Origin: Weissella muntiaci
GTDB taxonomy: Bacteria > Bacillota > Bacilli > Lactobacillales > Lactobacillaceae
Length of the DNA: 64,000 nucleotides
NCBI RefSeq assembly: GCF_008107635.1
Contig: NZ_SDGZ01000010.1
Span: 137,128-201,127, forward strand
Reading direction: 5' to 3'
The notes under the pieces were generated by a model. That model saw only the letters and a program-made list of their open reading frames with translations. It was not told the DNA's origin and made no database searches. The position numbers and the translations under genes are program-made. Shown in pieces: positions 14,280-24,650 of this stretch (positions are counted from its first letter, which is position 1; each line of letters opens with the position of its first letter).

Positions 14280-15245
14280 TTACTTATTCAATCCATAATT
14301 ATAGTCATCATCTTCCATGGTTTCTAATTCTCCCAGACGGTATCCATTACCAACCTGTGAAAAGAAATCATGATTAGAAGTGGTTGTCGAAATTCCATTC
14401 ATCACAACTGGATTAACGTCATCAGCTGTATCAGGGAAAAGTGGGTCTTGCCCCAAATTCATTAAAGCCTTGTTTGCATTGTAGCGTAAGAAGGTCAAAA
14501 CGGAATCCGCCCAGCCAACTTCATCGTAAATTGCATGTGTATAACGCTCTTCATTACTGTACAAATCCATTAGCAAATCATACATCCACATCTTTAACTC
14601 ATCTTGCTCGTGCTCTGGTAATTCAACCAGACCACGTTGGAATTTATAACCAATGTACGTTCCATGGACAGATTCATCGCGTAAGATCAATTTAATGATT
14701 TCGGCAACATTATTCAACTTATTGTGTCCAAGATAATATAATGGCGTATAAAAACCAGAATAAAATAAGAATGTTTCGAGAAAGACCGATGCAATCTTCT
14801 TCTGCAAGGCAGATCCTTCTGCATAAATTTGTTGAATTCTTTGCGCCTTATACTGCAAGAACTCATTTGTATTCGTCCAAGCAAAGATCTCTTCAATTTC
14901 TGCTGGTTGATTCAAAGTTTCAAAAATCGAAGAGTATGACTTGGCATGAACCGATTCCATAAACTCAATGTTGTTAAGAACAGCTTCCTCGTGTTGCGTT
15001 CTGACTGAAGCCTTTAATGACGCCATTCCATCCTGTGATTGGAGTGTATCAAGTAGGGTCAATCCACCAAACACGCGCCCAACCAAATCCTTTTCTGGCT
15101 TACTCAACGTCCGCCAATCGTCCAAATCATTCGATAGCGGTATTCTGGTATCAAGCCAGAATTGCTCAGTTAATTTCTCCCACGTTGCCTTATCAATGGC
15201 ATCTTCAATTGCATTCCAGTTAATTGCAATGTAATTATCACTCAT
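14280..15245 (-). CDS. nrdF: class Ib ribonucleotide reductase beta subunit
   Basis: 321 residues. Holds the di-metal (usually dimanganese) tyrosyl radical that starts ribonucleotide reduction in NrdE. Metal ligands lie in FGGLTLLDTLQSQDG, NNIEFMESVHAKSYSSIF (E and H), LETFLFYSGFYTPLYYLG and LILRDESVHGTYIG (E and H). The N-terminus MSDNYIAINWNAIEDAID is typical. No clear terminator separates it from the trp promoter just downstream. Last gene of nrdH-nrdE-nrdF; the radical needs NrdI, encoded divergently. Confidence 0.96.
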   Translation of the reverse strand: MSDNYIAINWNAIEDAIDKATWEKLTEQFWLDTRIPLSNDLDDWRTLSKPEKDLVGRVFGGLTLLDTLQSQDGMASLKASVRTQHEEAVLNNIEFMESVHAKSYSSIFETLNQPAEIEEIFAWTNTNEFLQYKAQRIQQIYAEGSALQKKIASVFLETFLFYSGFYTPLYYLGHNKLNNVAEIIKLILRDESVHGTYIGYKFQRGLVELPEHEQDELKMWMYDLLMDLYSNEERYTHAIYDEVGWADSVLTFLRYNANKALMNLGQDPLFPDTADDVNPVVMNGISTTTSNHDFFSQVGNGYRLGELETMEDDDYNYGLNK

Positions 15246-15290
15246 TTGTGCTCCCTCTGCTTACTTAAACGACCAACTCTATCCTATCCC

Positions 15291-15346
15291 GAATAACTCG
15301 CTTTAATTAACAATCGACAACGACCATTACTAAAAGCGAGTTATTC
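15291..15346 (-). repeat. long stem-loop between nrdE and nrdF
   Basis: Perfect 14-bp inverted repeat GAATAACTCGCTTT / AAAGCGAGTTATTC separated by 28 nt in the 136-nt nrdE-nrdF gap. No T-run follows on the minus strand, so it looks like a processing or stability element rather than a terminator. Confidence 0.7.
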
Positions 15347-15381
15347 AAATGCTCATCTTAATTTATTGCACGGCAAAACGA

Positions 15382-17553
15382 TTAAATTGAGCATGATTCA
15401 CATTCGTTAACACCAAACTCTTCCATATCATCCGTATACGTCCGTACATAATAAACCGATTTCACACCCTTGTTATAAGCATACAACCGCAAGATGTTTA
15501 AGTCACGCGTTGTCATCTTATTGGTTCGACCATTTTTCCACTCATACAATCCTTCTGGCAAGGTTGACCGCATAAAGAACGTCATCGCCATCCCTTGATC
15601 AATGTGCTCCTGAGCCGTCGCATAGACATCGACAACGCGACGCATATCAATATCATAAGCAGACTCGTAGTATGGTAACGTTTCATTACTTAAGTATGGT
15701 GCCGGATAATAAATCTTACCGATCTTCTTTTCTTGACGTTCCTCAATCCGATTAACAATTGGTTGCAACGATGCTGTTGCATCATTGATGTATGAAATCG
15801 AACCAGTCGGAGCCACCGCTAAACGATACGCATTATAAATTCCATGCTCCATCACTGAAGCCTTTAAGGCTGCCCAATCTTCTTGACTTGGGAAGTTATG
15901 CCGAGCAAATAAGGCTTGTACCTTCGCTGTCTTGGGTTGCCAATCTTGGCTAAGGTACTTATCAAAATATTGACCTGAGGCGTAACTTGAGTCCTTAAAC
16001 CCAACAAAGCTCTCACCACGTTCGATCGCCAATTGATTAGACGCCTTGAGTGTATAGTAGTTTAACATTAAGAAATAAGCATTCGTAAAGTCTAGCGCCT
16101 CTTCATCACCGTACATCATTTTATTCTTGGCAAAAAAGGCGTGCAGTCCCATTGCGCCTAACCCAATCGCATGTAATTCGTTATTCCCTTTTTGAACACT
16201 TGGCACAATATCCAACTGCGAATTATTGGACACAAATGTTAAAGCCTTTACCATCGCATTGATTGATTGTTCAAAATCAGGAGTCTCCATCAAATTAACG
16301 ATATTCGTCGAACCTAGATTACAAGAAACATCGGTTCCCATTACATCATACTCTTGACGATTATTTACAAGTGATGGGCGTTGTACCTGTAGAATTTCTG
16401 AACACAAATTCGACGAAATCACTTTACCGGCAATTGGATTAGCTGCATTAACAGTGTCAATATTGATGACGTAAGGATAGCCAGATTCTTGCTGCAACTT
16501 TGAAATTTCATTTTCAACATCTCTGGCGCGTACTTTCTTCTTACGAATATTTTGATTTGCAACCATGTTGTCATATTCCGCAGTTATATCAACGTAATTA
16601 AATGGCGTACCATATTCTCGCTCAACATCATATGGCGAGAAAAGGAACATATCAGCATTTAACTTTGATAGTTCATAAAACTTATCAGGAACCGTTATTC
16701 CCAAAGACAAAGTTTTAACACGAATCTTTTCATCCGCATTTTCCTTTTTTGTTGCAAAAAATTCCATGATGTCTGGATGAAAAATCGACAAATAAGCAAC
16801 TCCAGCTCCATTTCGTTGTCCCATTTGGTTTGAATATGAAAAAGAATCTTCCAATAACTTCATCACTGGAACCACACCAGATGCTGCATTGGCAATCCCC
16901 TTAATCGTTGAACCTGCTTCCCGCAAGTTTGATAGATTAATTCCTACACCGCCACCAATTTTTGAAAGTTGCAAAGCTGAATTAATCGTCCGACCAATCG
17001 AATTCATATCATCAGTTGCCTGCAAGATAAAACAAGAAACTAATTCTCCGCGTCGCGTCCGACCAGCATTCAAAAATGAAGGGGTTGCTGGTTGATACCG
17101 TTGATGAAGCATTTCATCCGCGAGCTGTAGTGCTAACTCTTCATCGCCACCAGCATAAAAAAGTGCATTAATCGCTACCCGATCGGCGTAACCCTCTAAG
17201 TACCATTCACCATCATTAGTTTTGAGAGCATATTGAGCATAGAATTTATACGCCGCCATAAACGATTTGAAAGTAAAGTTCGTCTCAGCTAAAAAATCAT
17301 AAAGACGCTCAATGAAGCCAAAGTCATACTGGTTGATCACATTAGCATCCCAAAAATCGTTTTCGACCATATAATCAAACCGTTCACGCAAAGTCGCAAA
17401 ACGCTTAGTATTTGGACCGACGTTTTCTGCCATGAATGCTGTCAGGGCTTCAGCGTCTTTTTGCAATTGGATGCTATTGTTAAGTGGGATGTTCACTTGA
17501 TTGTTCAAATCAAAATAAGTCACTTTATTTGTATCGAGTGTTGATAAAGCCAT
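15382..17553 (-). CDS. nrdE: class Ib ribonucleotide reductase alpha subunit
   Basis: 723 residues. Catalytic subunit reducing ribonucleoside diphosphates. Family landmarks: TPSFLNAGRTRRGELVSCFIL (first active-site Cys), GVGINLSNLREAG, NLCSEILQ with the thiyl-radical Cys region, and PTGSISYINDATASL. The C-terminal tail ends ECESCSI, the swinging CxxC that is recharged by NrdH. Start moved to ATG 17553 (MALSTLDTNKVTYFDLN) with GAGG 6 nt upstream. Short N-terminus without ATP cone, as in class Ib. Confidence 0.96.
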   Translation of the reverse strand: MALSTLDTNKVTYFDLNNQVNIPLNNSIQLQKDAEALTAFMAENVGPNTKRFATLRERFDYMVENDFWDANVINQYDFGFIERLYDFLAETNFTFKSFMAAYKFYAQYALKTNDGEWYLEGYADRVAINALFYAGGDEELALQLADEMLHQRYQPATPSFLNAGRTRRGELVSCFILQATDDMNSIGRTINSALQLSKIGGGVGINLSNLREAGSTIKGIANAASGVVPVMKLLEDSFSYSNQMGQRNGAGVAYLSIFHPDIMEFFATKKENADEKIRVKTLSLGITVPDKFYELSKLNADMFLFSPYDVEREYGTPFNYVDITAEYDNMVANQNIRKKKVRARDVENEISKLQQESGYPYVINIDTVNAANPIAGKVISSNLCSEILQVQRPSLVNNRQEYDVMGTDVSCNLGSTNIVNLMETPDFEQSINAMVKALTFVSNNSQLDIVPSVQKGNNELHAIGLGAMGLHAFFAKNKMMYGDEEALDFTNAYFLMLNYYTLKASNQLAIERGESFVGFKDSSYASGQYFDKYLSQDWQPKTAKVQALFARHNFPSQEDWAALKASVMEHGIYNAYRLAVAPTGSISYINDATASLQPIVNRIEERQEKKIGKIYYPAPYLSNETLPYYESAYDIDMRRVVDVYATAQEHIDQGMAMTFFMRSTLPEGLYEWKNGRTNKMTTRDLNILRLYAYNKGVKSVYYVRTYTDDMEEFGVNECESCSI

Positions 17554-17635
17554 AATTTCCTCAATTTCTATTCCTAAGGTTGAGCGGAATTCCACGAAAA
17601 TTGCACCGACTTTCTAGGAATAAGATTTAAATTAC

Positions 17636-17872
17636 CTACATCGCCTGGGCAAGATTTGCTAGTAAATCTGGTCGAAAACCATTGATTGGTTCGAAAAGCT
17701 TCGACATAACCACTGGAACTGATTGATAACCTTGCTCTTTCAAATAAGCCAAGGCACTTTCATCAGCCGATACATTCCGTTCCTTGAAAGTTACCCCATA
17801 TTGTTCCAAGGTCTTTTTCGTCATTTTGCATTGAATGCAGTTATCCTTTGTAAATACTGTTATTTCTGGCAT
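17636..17872 (-). CDS. nrdH: glutaredoxin-like NrdH redoxin
   Basis: 78-residue thioredoxin-fold protein that reduces NrdE. Active site TKDNCIQCKMTKK (CxxC), then the Pro of QSVPVV and the NGFRPDLLANL helix typical of NrdH. Start at ATG 17872 with GGAG 9 nt upstream; the longer frame adds an unrelated leader. 82 nt before nrdE. No NrdR-box pair was recognised upstream. Confidence 0.94.
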   Translation of the reverse strand: MPEITVFTKDNCIQCKMTKKTLEQYGVTFKERNVSADESALAYLKEQGYQSVPVVMSKLFEPINGFRPDLLANLAQAM

Positions 17873-17983
17873 AATCCCATACTCCTTTAACGTCTTTTTT
17901 ATTTTCAATTCCATTTCCTTGCTTTAGAGTTTACCAGCCAACATAACAGAATGCAAATTATTAATCTTCAAAGCAAAACCTTG

Positions 17984-18011
17984 ATAGACCGGCAATTAAG
18001 CCGGTTTATCG
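17984..18011. repeat. hairpin in the nrdH-nrdI divergent region
   Basis: GATAGACCGGC / GCCGGTTTATC, 11 bp with one G-U pair and a six-base loop, without T-run. The 17873-18220 gap also has a GTTGAA / TTCAAC repeat (18167-18186) near nrdI. A 12-codon frame (minus strand, ending inside the hairpin) is possible but unproven. Confidence 0.5.
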
Positions 18012-18220
18012 GAGGAATATTTTTCATCCAACATAACTTTCCGTTAGCAAAGATCAGATCAACCCGCACCACGATTGCTTTCACGCCCGCTTGATAAAAA
18101 AAGTGGATATTTTGTTCTGTATTTATTGTTTCAAGGGTATTGAAAAGCCAAATTAAATAGCGTAACGTTGAAACTACTTATTCAACTTAGTGACATACTT
18201 AATATTTAATGGGGTTTCAG

Positions 18221-18676
18221 ATGATCGTTCGGATTTTATATATTTCATTGGGAGGGAATACCCACCACTTTATTAAAAAAATGCAGGCCTATGCTCAAAC
18301 TCATTCAACCGTCGAAATCGATGCTGAAGAGATTACCGATGCGAGTTTTGACAAACTGGAGCAAGCACCGTTTTTCGCGCTCGTGCCAACTTACTTAGAT
18401 GGTGGCAACGGAATCGATAATGGGGTCAAAGAAATTATGACCAACCCACTTTTTGAACAAATTGAGTATCAAAATAACCGGGATCAATTGATTGGCATTG
18501 TCGGTTCAGGCAATAAGAACTTCAATATTCAATATATTCTAACGGCCCGGCGTTATGGTGACTATTTCGATGCCCCCGTGATTGGTGACTATGAACTACG
18601 GGGTACCGATCAGGACGTGGAGCGTATCTTCAATGCACTTGTTCAACGCCTTGAAGAATACACCCAGGCTAACTAA
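18221..18676 (+). CDS. nrdI: flavodoxin-like NrdI
   Basis: Flavoprotein that supplies oxidant to assemble the dimanganese cofactor of NrdF. 151 residues. N-terminal YISLGGNTHHFIKKM is the FMN phosphate loop; GIVGSGNKNFNIQYILTARRY and the final DYELRGTDQDVERIF are NrdI signatures. ATG 18221 preferred over 18209 because GGGG lies 7-8 nt before it. Here it is divergent from nrdHEF rather than inside the operon. Alternative: a general flavodoxin, but the GSGNKNFN segment argues for NrdI. Confidence 0.88.
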   Translation: MIVRILYISLGGNTHHFIKKMQAYAQTHSTVEIDAEEITDASFDKLEQAPFFALVPTYLDGGNGIDNGVKEIMTNPLFEQIEYQNNRDQLIGIVGSGNKNFNIQYILTARRYGDYFDAPVIGDYELRGTDQDVERIFNALVQRLEEYTQAN

Positions 18677-18679
18677 AAA

Positions 18680-18706
18680 ACGGACGCTCAGGCGTCCGTT
18701 TTTTTT
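18680..18706. terminator. bidirectional terminator between nrdI and DUF1831 gene
   Basis: ACGGACGC / GCGTCCGT stem with a four-base loop, flanked by A-run and T-run. Confidence 0.9.
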
Positions 18707-18712
18707 GCTCAA

Positions 18713-19057
18713 TTAATCAACCGTCATAATTTCACGCTCAACCAATTCGTTTAAATAGAATCGATATAACTCAATCAACTCAGGTTCCTTTGAGGCTAGC
18801 TTAAAGATATCAACTAAAGTAGTCCCATTTGCGTTAACAGTTTTAATTTTCATTCCTGTCAACTCTTTGTTAATCACTATTTTCAGTTTGATTGACTTTG
18901 CTAAGCCTTTTTCAGGTTGCAACGCCCGCTGCATGATATATGCACCAGCATTGTTCTGTACAAAGCCAGTATCACCTAGGGCATATTTCTTAAGCTGGGG
19001 ATTAAAAGTATAGGTACTCGAATCACCAGCTACCTTAACAGAATGTTCAAATGCCAT
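18713..19057 (-). CDS. DUF1831 family protein
   Basis: 114 residues, soluble. It matches the lactobacillar DUF1831 family (MAFEHSVKVAGDSSTYTF, KKYALGDTGFV, LQPEKGLAKSIKLKIVIN). The family has no assigned reaction and is often next to a cysteine desulfurase in lactobacilli, but no such gene is adjacent here. 66 nt downstream of the HU gene, with a terminator between. Confidence 0.8.
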   Translation of the reverse strand: MAFEHSVKVAGDSSTYTFNPQLKKYALGDTGFVQNNAGAYIMQRALQPEKGLAKSIKLKIVINKELTGMKIKTVNANGTTLVDIFKLASKEPELIELYRFYLNELVEREIMTVD

Positions 19058-19075
19058 CTAAATCGCTCCTCAAAT

Positions 19076-19106
19076 AAAAAGGGCCCAACCTAATACGGCT
19101 CGGCCC
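19076..19106 (-). terminator. terminator of the HU gene
   Basis: GC-rich hairpin GGGCCGAGCC / GGTTGGGCCC (one mismatch) followed by five T on the minus strand. Confidence 0.8.
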
Positions 19107-19123
19107 AAAATGTAAACAAAAGT

Positions 19124-19405
19124 TTACTTGTTAACTGCGTCCTTCAATGACTTACCAGGCTTGAAAGCTGGAACCTTTGATGCAGCAATTTCGATTTCTT
19201 CACCAGTTTGTGGGTTGCGTCCCTTACGGGCAGCACGCTCACGTACTTCAAATGAACCGAAACCTACGAATGAAACTGTATCACCAGCAACCATAGTCTC
19301 TTGGATAGTCTCCAAGAAAGCATTAACTGCCTTTTCAGAATCTTTCTTAGTCAATTCTGTCTTGTCTGAAACTTTTGCAACGAATTCTGCCTTTGACAAA
19401 CTCAT
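19124..19405 (-). CDS. hup: DNA-binding protein HU
   Basis: Histone-like nucleoid protein, 93 residues, homodimer bending [24 protein letters not shown] helices, [24 protein letters not shown] (the DNA-clasping beta arms with the Pro) and [14 protein letters not shown]. Start at ATG 19405 (MSLSKAEFV) with AGAGG upstream. Monocistronic: own promoter and terminator. Confidence 0.97.
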   Translation of the reverse strand: MSLSKAEFVAKVSDKTELTKKDSEKAVNAFLETIQETMVAGDTVSFVGFGSFEVRERAARKGRNPQTGEEIEIAASKVPAFKPGKSLKDAVNK

Positions 19406-19435
19406 GTTAAATACCTCTTTCATGTTTGTAGCCCT

Positions 19436-19465
19436 ATTATACTAATACTATCAAGAAAAATACAA
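19436..19465 (-). promoter_or_regulatory. promoter of the HU gene
   Basis: TTGTAT (19465-19460), 18-nt spacer, consensus TATAAT (19441-19436) on the minus strand, 30 nt before the start. Confidence 0.75.
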
Positions 19466-19571
19466 CCTTTTAGGGCAACTTAATTAAAATTTCCCAAAAA
19501 TCTTATATTATTCAGTATTCATACTGCTAAATTTTTGATTTTTTTGAAGCCGTTTTTATGTGTTTTTTATA

Positions 19572-20024
19572 TTATTTAACTGCTGATGCAATTAACGCCT
19601 CAGTAAATTGTGCCAATTGTAACTTTGTACTCTTATTTGGACTCAAATTAACATGAACCCCTGTGGCGCCTTTGATTGCTCCCGTTTTCAGTAACTGTGT
19701 TTCAAATTTATCGACGGCAACAGCAAAATCCTTACCATAAAAAGTATCCCCAGAACCAGCAACTCCAAAAATAATTCCAGATAAATCGACATCACTGAGA
19801 TCTTCAAAGAAATCGAGGGCCTCATCTGGTAAAGATCCTTTATCAAAGGTATAAGGTACGACCACTAAAATATCAGTCTCTTCCGGCTTAATATCAAAGG
19901 GATCAACGTTAGAAATATCTTCCTTGGTCACTTCAACATCTTTGGCCTGAAAGGTCTTGATGATTTCGTCAGCAACATCTTCGTTATTCCCAGTTATTGT
20001 TGCAAATAATACGCGCGCTTTCAT
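19572..20024 (-). CDS. flavodoxin
   Basis: 150-residue FMN electron carrier. The phosphate loop ATITGNNEDVADEI, PYTFDKGSLPDEALDFFEDL and GVAGSGDTFYGKDFAVAVD, which stacks the isoalloxazine, are clear. It follows mutL by 24 nt and may share its transcript. Lactobacillaceae often keep one small flavodoxin; its partner here is unknown. Confidence 0.92.
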   Translation of the reverse strand: MKARVLFATITGNNEDVADEIIKTFQAKDVEVTKEDISNVDPFDIKPEETDILVVVPYTFDKGSLPDEALDFFEDLSDVDLSGIIFGVAGSGDTFYGKDFAVAVDKFETQLLKTGAIKGATGVHVNLSPNKSTKLQLAQFTEALIASAVK

Positions 20025-20048
20025 TAACGTTCCTCACTCTATCACCAT

Positions 20049-22028
20049 CTAAAAAGGATGGTTATCATATTCAATCCATGACTCATGTGAATCTTGGATT
20101 CGCTTAAACATCTTTTCCATATCCGTTAAGGAGAAGGTTACGACCACTGGTCGACCATGTGGACAATTAAAGGGATTTTCACTCTTAGCTAATTGCGTAA
20201 TTAATCCCCGTGCTTCGAAATCATTTAGGGCGTGGTTAGCCTTGATTGAACGTTTACATGCCATCATGATCGCCGTACGCTCTCGGAAATCCGCGACCGT
20301 TAAACTTCCCTCCCGCAAAATCCAATCAACCATTTCACGGATCGTACTCTCCTCTTGGCCGGGAATAAACCAGCCTGGATGTTCTCGTACAATCATTGAA
20401 TTAGTATCAAAAGGCTCCAAAAATAACCCAACCTCTGCTAATTGATCTGCGTGCCCTTGAATTTTCAATAAGTCGACCTGTGAATATTCTAAAATGATCG
20501 GCACAACCAACTGTTGCAACTCTCGCCCACGTGTACCGATTTCTTCACGATAGTACTCGTATTTAACTCGCTCTTGCGCAGCATGTTGATCAATCAAATA
20601 CAGACCATCTTCAGCTTGGGCAAACAGGAAAGTCCCATGCATTTGTCCAATATAGCTCAGCTCTGGAAAACGTTGCCCTTGCAATTGGGTATCTTCAACA
20701 GCTGCATTAGCTGTCAGCTCTAATTCAGCCTGTTTTCCAGCCACTGGCGTACCAACGTTATCAAAGGGTGTAATTGTCTCAGGATGGGCGTAACGAGCCG
20801 CAAAGGCCTGCATTGGCTCCTTAGTGAGATCATCACTCACCCTTACTTCAAGCGTTTTGGGCTCGTCCGTGTCAAATTGAACCGCCTGATTAATTATTCC
20901 TGTCATCTCAGGTTCTGGAGATACCGCCTCATGAACGCGCGAATTTTCATTCAACTGCATGATCAAAGCATCTTTATCCTGTGGTCCAGCTTCTTCGTTC
21001 CGACCACCCATATAATTATCATAGGCATTTGGAATCAAATTTTCAGATCCTAATCGTTGGGCAACCGCCTCCTCAATTAAACTCATCAATTGTTCTTCCT
21101 TGGACAGGCGTACCTCATGCTTCTGTGGATGCACATTTACGTCAACCAACAACGGATCCATGTCGATTTCCAGAACTGCCAATGGAAAACGCCCCACCAT
21201 CAGTTTTGAGCCATAACCTTTGACCAGTGCCTTAGTTAGCTGATAATTCTTAATATAACGCCCGTTAATTAAAATTGAGATATAATTACGGCTTGCTCGA
21301 GTCAACTCAGGTAGCGAAATGTAACCCTTTAATTTAAAATCAGCATTTTCAGCCTCCAAGGCGACCATCTTTCGCGCTTGCTGGACCCCATAAATAGTCG
21401 CTAAAACCTGTTGAACATTTCCATTCCCAACTGAAGTAAGAATTGCATGATCATTATGCGTCAACCTAAAAGCAATATCGGGATGGCTCAATGATAAACG
21501 ATTAATGATATCCACAATCTGTGCCAGTTCAGTATGTTGCGATTTTAAATACTTTAGGCGTGCTGGTGTGTTAAAAAAGAGATCAGTCACTTTAACCGAG
21601 GTTCCTTGACGCGCACTCGTACCAATCTCTTCAATCAGTTCGCCACCACGATAATGAACCTTTTTACCCTGCTTTGCACTAGCAACTGCGGTCTCTAAAA
21701 CAACATCAGCGACCGATGCAATTGATGGCAATGCTTCTCCACGAAAGCCTAATGAATGCACTCGAAAAAGATCATTTCGATCGACAATCTTAGAAGTCGC
21801 GTGGCGCAAAAAGGCTCGCGTCACTTGTTCCGGCGCAATTCCATCACCATTATCAATGATTGTAATCGACTTTGTGCCAGCTTCTTCAACCAGGATATCA
21901 ATTTTACTTGCCTGAGCATCAATTGCATTCTCAACAAGTTCTTTAATCACTGACGCTGGTCGCTCAATCACTTCACCGGCTGCAATTTGATTTGCTAAGA
22001 CCGTTGATAACTCATGAATTTCTGCCAT
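20049..22028 (-). CDS. mutL: DNA mismatch repair protein MutL
   Basis: 659 residues. GHKL ATPase at the N-terminus: LANQIAAGEVIERPASVIKEL, DNGDGI, LGFRGEALPSIASV and the GTSVKVTDLFFNTPARLKYL segment. C-terminal endonuclease motif DQHAAQERVKYEYYR and CPHGRPVVV, so it should nick DNA as other Gram-positive MutL do. Between them a low-conservation linker (about residues 340-470). ATG 22028 with AAGGAG. 21 nt behind mutS. Confidence 0.97.
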   Translation of the reverse strand: MAEIHELSTVLANQIAAGEVIERPASVIKELVENAIDAQASKIDILVEEAGTKSITIIDNGDGIAPEQVTRAFLRHATSKIVDRNDLFRVHSLGFRGEALPSIASVADVVLETAVASAKQGKKVHYRGGELIEEIGTSARQGTSVKVTDLFFNTPARLKYLKSQHTELAQIVDIINRLSLSHPDIAFRLTHNDHAILTSVGNGNVQQVLATIYGVQQARKMVALEAENADFKLKGYISLPELTRASRNYISILINGRYIKNYQLTKALVKGYGSKLMVGRFPLAVLEIDMDPLLVDVNVHPQKHEVRLSKEEQLMSLIEEAVAQRLGSENLIPNAYDNYMGGRNEEAGPQDKDALIMQLNENSRVHEAVSPEPEMTGIINQAVQFDTDEPKTLEVRVSDDLTKEPMQAFAARYAHPETITPFDNVGTPVAGKQAELELTANAAVEDTQLQGQRFPELSYIGQMHGTFLFAQAEDGLYLIDQHAAQERVKYEYYREEIGTRGRELQQLVVPIILEYSQVDLLKIQGHADQLAEVGLFLEPFDTNSMIVREHPGWFIPGQEESTIREMVDWILREGSLTVADFRERTAIMMACKRSIKANHALNDFEARGLITQLAKSENPFNCPHGRPVVVTFSLTDMEKMFKRIQDSHESWIEYDNHPF

Positions 22029-22049
22029 ATTACTCCTTCCCTCCACACT

Positions 22050-24650
22050 TTACTTTTGTAAATCACTTTGCCACGTTTGGACTTTCAACATAGTATCCAA
22101 CGGCGTCGTTGTTGCCAAATTTAAATTCTTAATTGCGTCTAAGATTGCTTGCGTCTTTGGATCAAGTTCTGGAATTGCGAACAAATCTAATTGCCCGCCC
22201 GCTTCCGTCGTCTGATTTGGCACTACTGCAGCTGGCTCTGCCAATGACGATCCTTGCTCGCTCAATGTGACATCCTGCGCTTCCAATTTTGCCAAAATTG
22301 TTGCAGCCCGTTTAATTAGTGGATTAGGCAATCCAGCTAACTTCGCTACATTAATTCCATAACTTTGATCGGCTGGGCCAGGTAATACACGATGGGAAAA
22401 GACCAAGTTTCCATTTTCCTCGGTCGCACCAACATGGACATTCTTTAGCTGTTCCAATTCGCTCTCTAACGCTGTCAATTCATGATAATGCGTTGAAAAA
22501 AGCGTCTTTGCATGAACATTGTCATGTACATACTCAATGATTGCCTGCGCTAAAGCCATTCCATCATAGGTCGCCGTTCCGCGCCCCAACTCATCAAATA
22601 AAATCAACGAATTTGCCGTTGCTTGCTGCAAAGCCGTGTTGGCTTCTGCCATTTCAACCATAAAGGTCGAATTCCCTGAAATCAAATCATCAGCGGCTCC
22701 AATTCTAGTAAAGATTTGGTCGAATATTGGCAAGCTCGCTGCTGTTGCTGGCACATAAGAACCAATTTGAGCCATTACGACTGTCAAAGCCAATTGGCGC
22801 ATATATGTTGACTTACCCGACATGTTCGGTCCCGTAATTAACATAACTGTATCATCGGCCGCCATATCAACATCATTTGCAACATAACTTTGATGCCCTA
22901 AAACCTTTTCAACAACCGGGTGTCGTCCGTCAGTGATGGCGAGTTGATGATCTTCAACCAATGTTGGCCGCACGAATTGTTGCTCTTCTGCAACCGTTGC
23001 CAATGATTGTAAGACATCAAGTTCTGCCAAAGTTGCCGCCAGTTTTTGTAGGCGCGCAATATTTTGCTTAATTCGATCACGTACTTGTGTGAAAAGTTGA
23101 TATTCCAACTCACTCGATTTAGCCTCAGCTTCCAGAATTTGCTCTTCACGTCTTTTCAATTCTGGCGTAATAAACCGTTCTGCATTGGTCAAGGTTTGCT
23201 TGCGCGTATATCGCGTTGGGTCAAGCCGGTCAATATTTGCCTTTGTAACCTCAATATAATAACCGAAGACTTTATTAAATCCAATCTTCAATGATGAAAT
23301 CCCAGTTGCAGTCCGCTCCTTGGCCTCCATCTCGGCTAACCATTGCTTACCGTTCTTCATTACATCACGATAGGTGTCCAGTTGTGAATTATAACTGTCA
23401 CGGATAACGCTACCATCAGTTACTGAGATTGGTGGTTCTTCAGCAATTGCTTGCGAAATTAACTTTTCAATATCAGTAACCGGATCAAGCTTTGACAATA
23501 AATCACCGAAGATTGCTGGATCGAAATTACCAAGCGTAACCATGATATCTGGAATCTGGCGCAACGAATTTCTCAATTGAAGCAAATCACGTCCGTTCGC
23601 AGTTCCATAAGCCACTCGACCTACCAGTCGCTCCAAATCATACACTTGTTTCAAAGCTTCCTGCAAAGCATCTCGCCCAAAGAATTCCGTGTTTAATTCA
23701 CCAATTTTATCGTATCTTTGCTCTAAGGTTGCCCGATCAAGCAATGGTAGCTCAAGCCACTGTTTAAGTGCTCGGCCACCCATTGCCGTCATTGTTCGAT
23801 CAAGTAACCACAATAATGTTCCTGAACGCTTCTGGGTTCTCAAATTTACGGTCAATTCCAAGTTAGCCCGTGAATTACGATCTAATTTTAAATATTGTGA
23901 AACTGCATAAGCCTTTGCAATCTGCAAATGGTCTAACGATCGCTTTTGGGTTGCAAATAAATAGCTCAACAGTGTGTCCAAGGCAGTCAGTTGTTCAACC
24001 GCTGTAATTTCTTGACGCAAATAAGATATCTCAGCATTGACTGTTGTTGTCGTCTGATGCGAAACCATAATTCCCAATGTGGTCAAATTTGCTTGTAAGT
24101 CGGCTGGTAAAGGCGCTGGTATCACAATTTCTTTTGTCTCCAGTCGACTAAGCTCATTCAAAACCGTATTTACATTTGCAACCGTTGATGTTTTCAATTC
24201 ACCAGTTGAAAGATCTGAATAAGCTAAACCAAACGATCCAGCCGGTGCATGATACAAAGCAACTAAATAATTGTTTTCCTTGGCTTCATCCGCCGATGTG
24301 TTCATCCGTGTCCCAGGTGTAATCAATTGAACAACATCACGTCGAACCATCCCCTCAGCCTCAGCGGGATTTTCCATCTGTTCAACAACCGCGACTTTAT
24401 ATCCTTTATCAACCAGAATATCAATATAGTTCTGAGCTGCATGATGGGGAACACCAGCCATTGGAATCGGGTTGTCAGCGTTCTTATTTCGTTGTGTCAA
24501 AGTCAATTCTAATAGCTGTGATCCTAGAATTGCGTCATCATTGAACAGCTCATAGAAGTCACCCAGCCGATAAAATAAAAAGGCATCCGGGTAGTTCTGC
24601 TTAATTTGATTATATTGTTGCATCATTGGCGTTTCTTTTGTCTTTGCCAT
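22050..24650 (-). CDS. mutS: DNA mismatch repair protein MutS
   Basis: 866 residues. Mismatch-binding motif [11 protein letters not shown] (Phe-x-Glu) near residue 36, ATPase Walker [40 protein letters not shown] and FSTHYHEL. Start at ATG 24650 ([13 protein letters not shown]) with GAGGAAG upstream; the longer 53-residue extension does not match the family. Recognises mismatches, then recruits MutL encoded next. Confidence 0.97.
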   Translation of the reverse strand: MAKTKETPMMQQYNQIKQNYPDAFLFYRLGDFYELFNDDAILGSQLLELTLTQRNKNADNPIPMAGVPHHAAQNYIDILVDKGYKVAVVEQMENPAEAEGMVRRDVVQLITPGTRMNTSADEAKENNYLVALYHAPAGSFGLAYSDLSTGELKTSTVANVNTVLNELSRLETKEIVIPAPLPADLQANLTTLGIMVSHQTTTTVNAEISYLRQEITAVEQLTALDTLLSYLFATQKRSLDHLQIAKAYAVSQYLKLDRNSRANLELTVNLRTQKRSGTLLWLLDRTMTAMGGRALKQWLELPLLDRATLEQRYDKIGELNTEFFGRDALQEALKQVYDLERLVGRVAYGTANGRDLLQLRNSLRQIPDIMVTLGNFDPAIFGDLLSKLDPVTDIEKLISQAIAEEPPISVTDGSVIRDSYNSQLDTYRDVMKNGKQWLAEMEAKERTATGISSLKIGFNKVFGYYIEVTKANIDRLDPTRYTRKQTLTNAERFITPELKRREEQILEAEAKSSELEYQLFTQVRDRIKQNIARLQKLAATLAELDVLQSLATVAEEQQFVRPTLVEDHQLAITDGRHPVVEKVLGHQSYVANDVDMAADDTVMLITGPNMSGKSTYMRQLALTVVMAQIGSYVPATAASLPIFDQIFTRIGAADDLISGNSTFMVEMAEANTALQQATANSLILFDELGRGTATYDGMALAQAIIEYVHDNVHAKTLFSTHYHELTALESELEQLKNVHVGATEENGNLVFSHRVLPGPADQSYGINVAKLAGLPNPLIKRAATILAKLEAQDVTLSEQGSSLAEPAAVVPNQTTEAGGQLDLFAIPELDPKTQAILDAIKNLNLATTTPLDTMLKVQTWQSDLQK

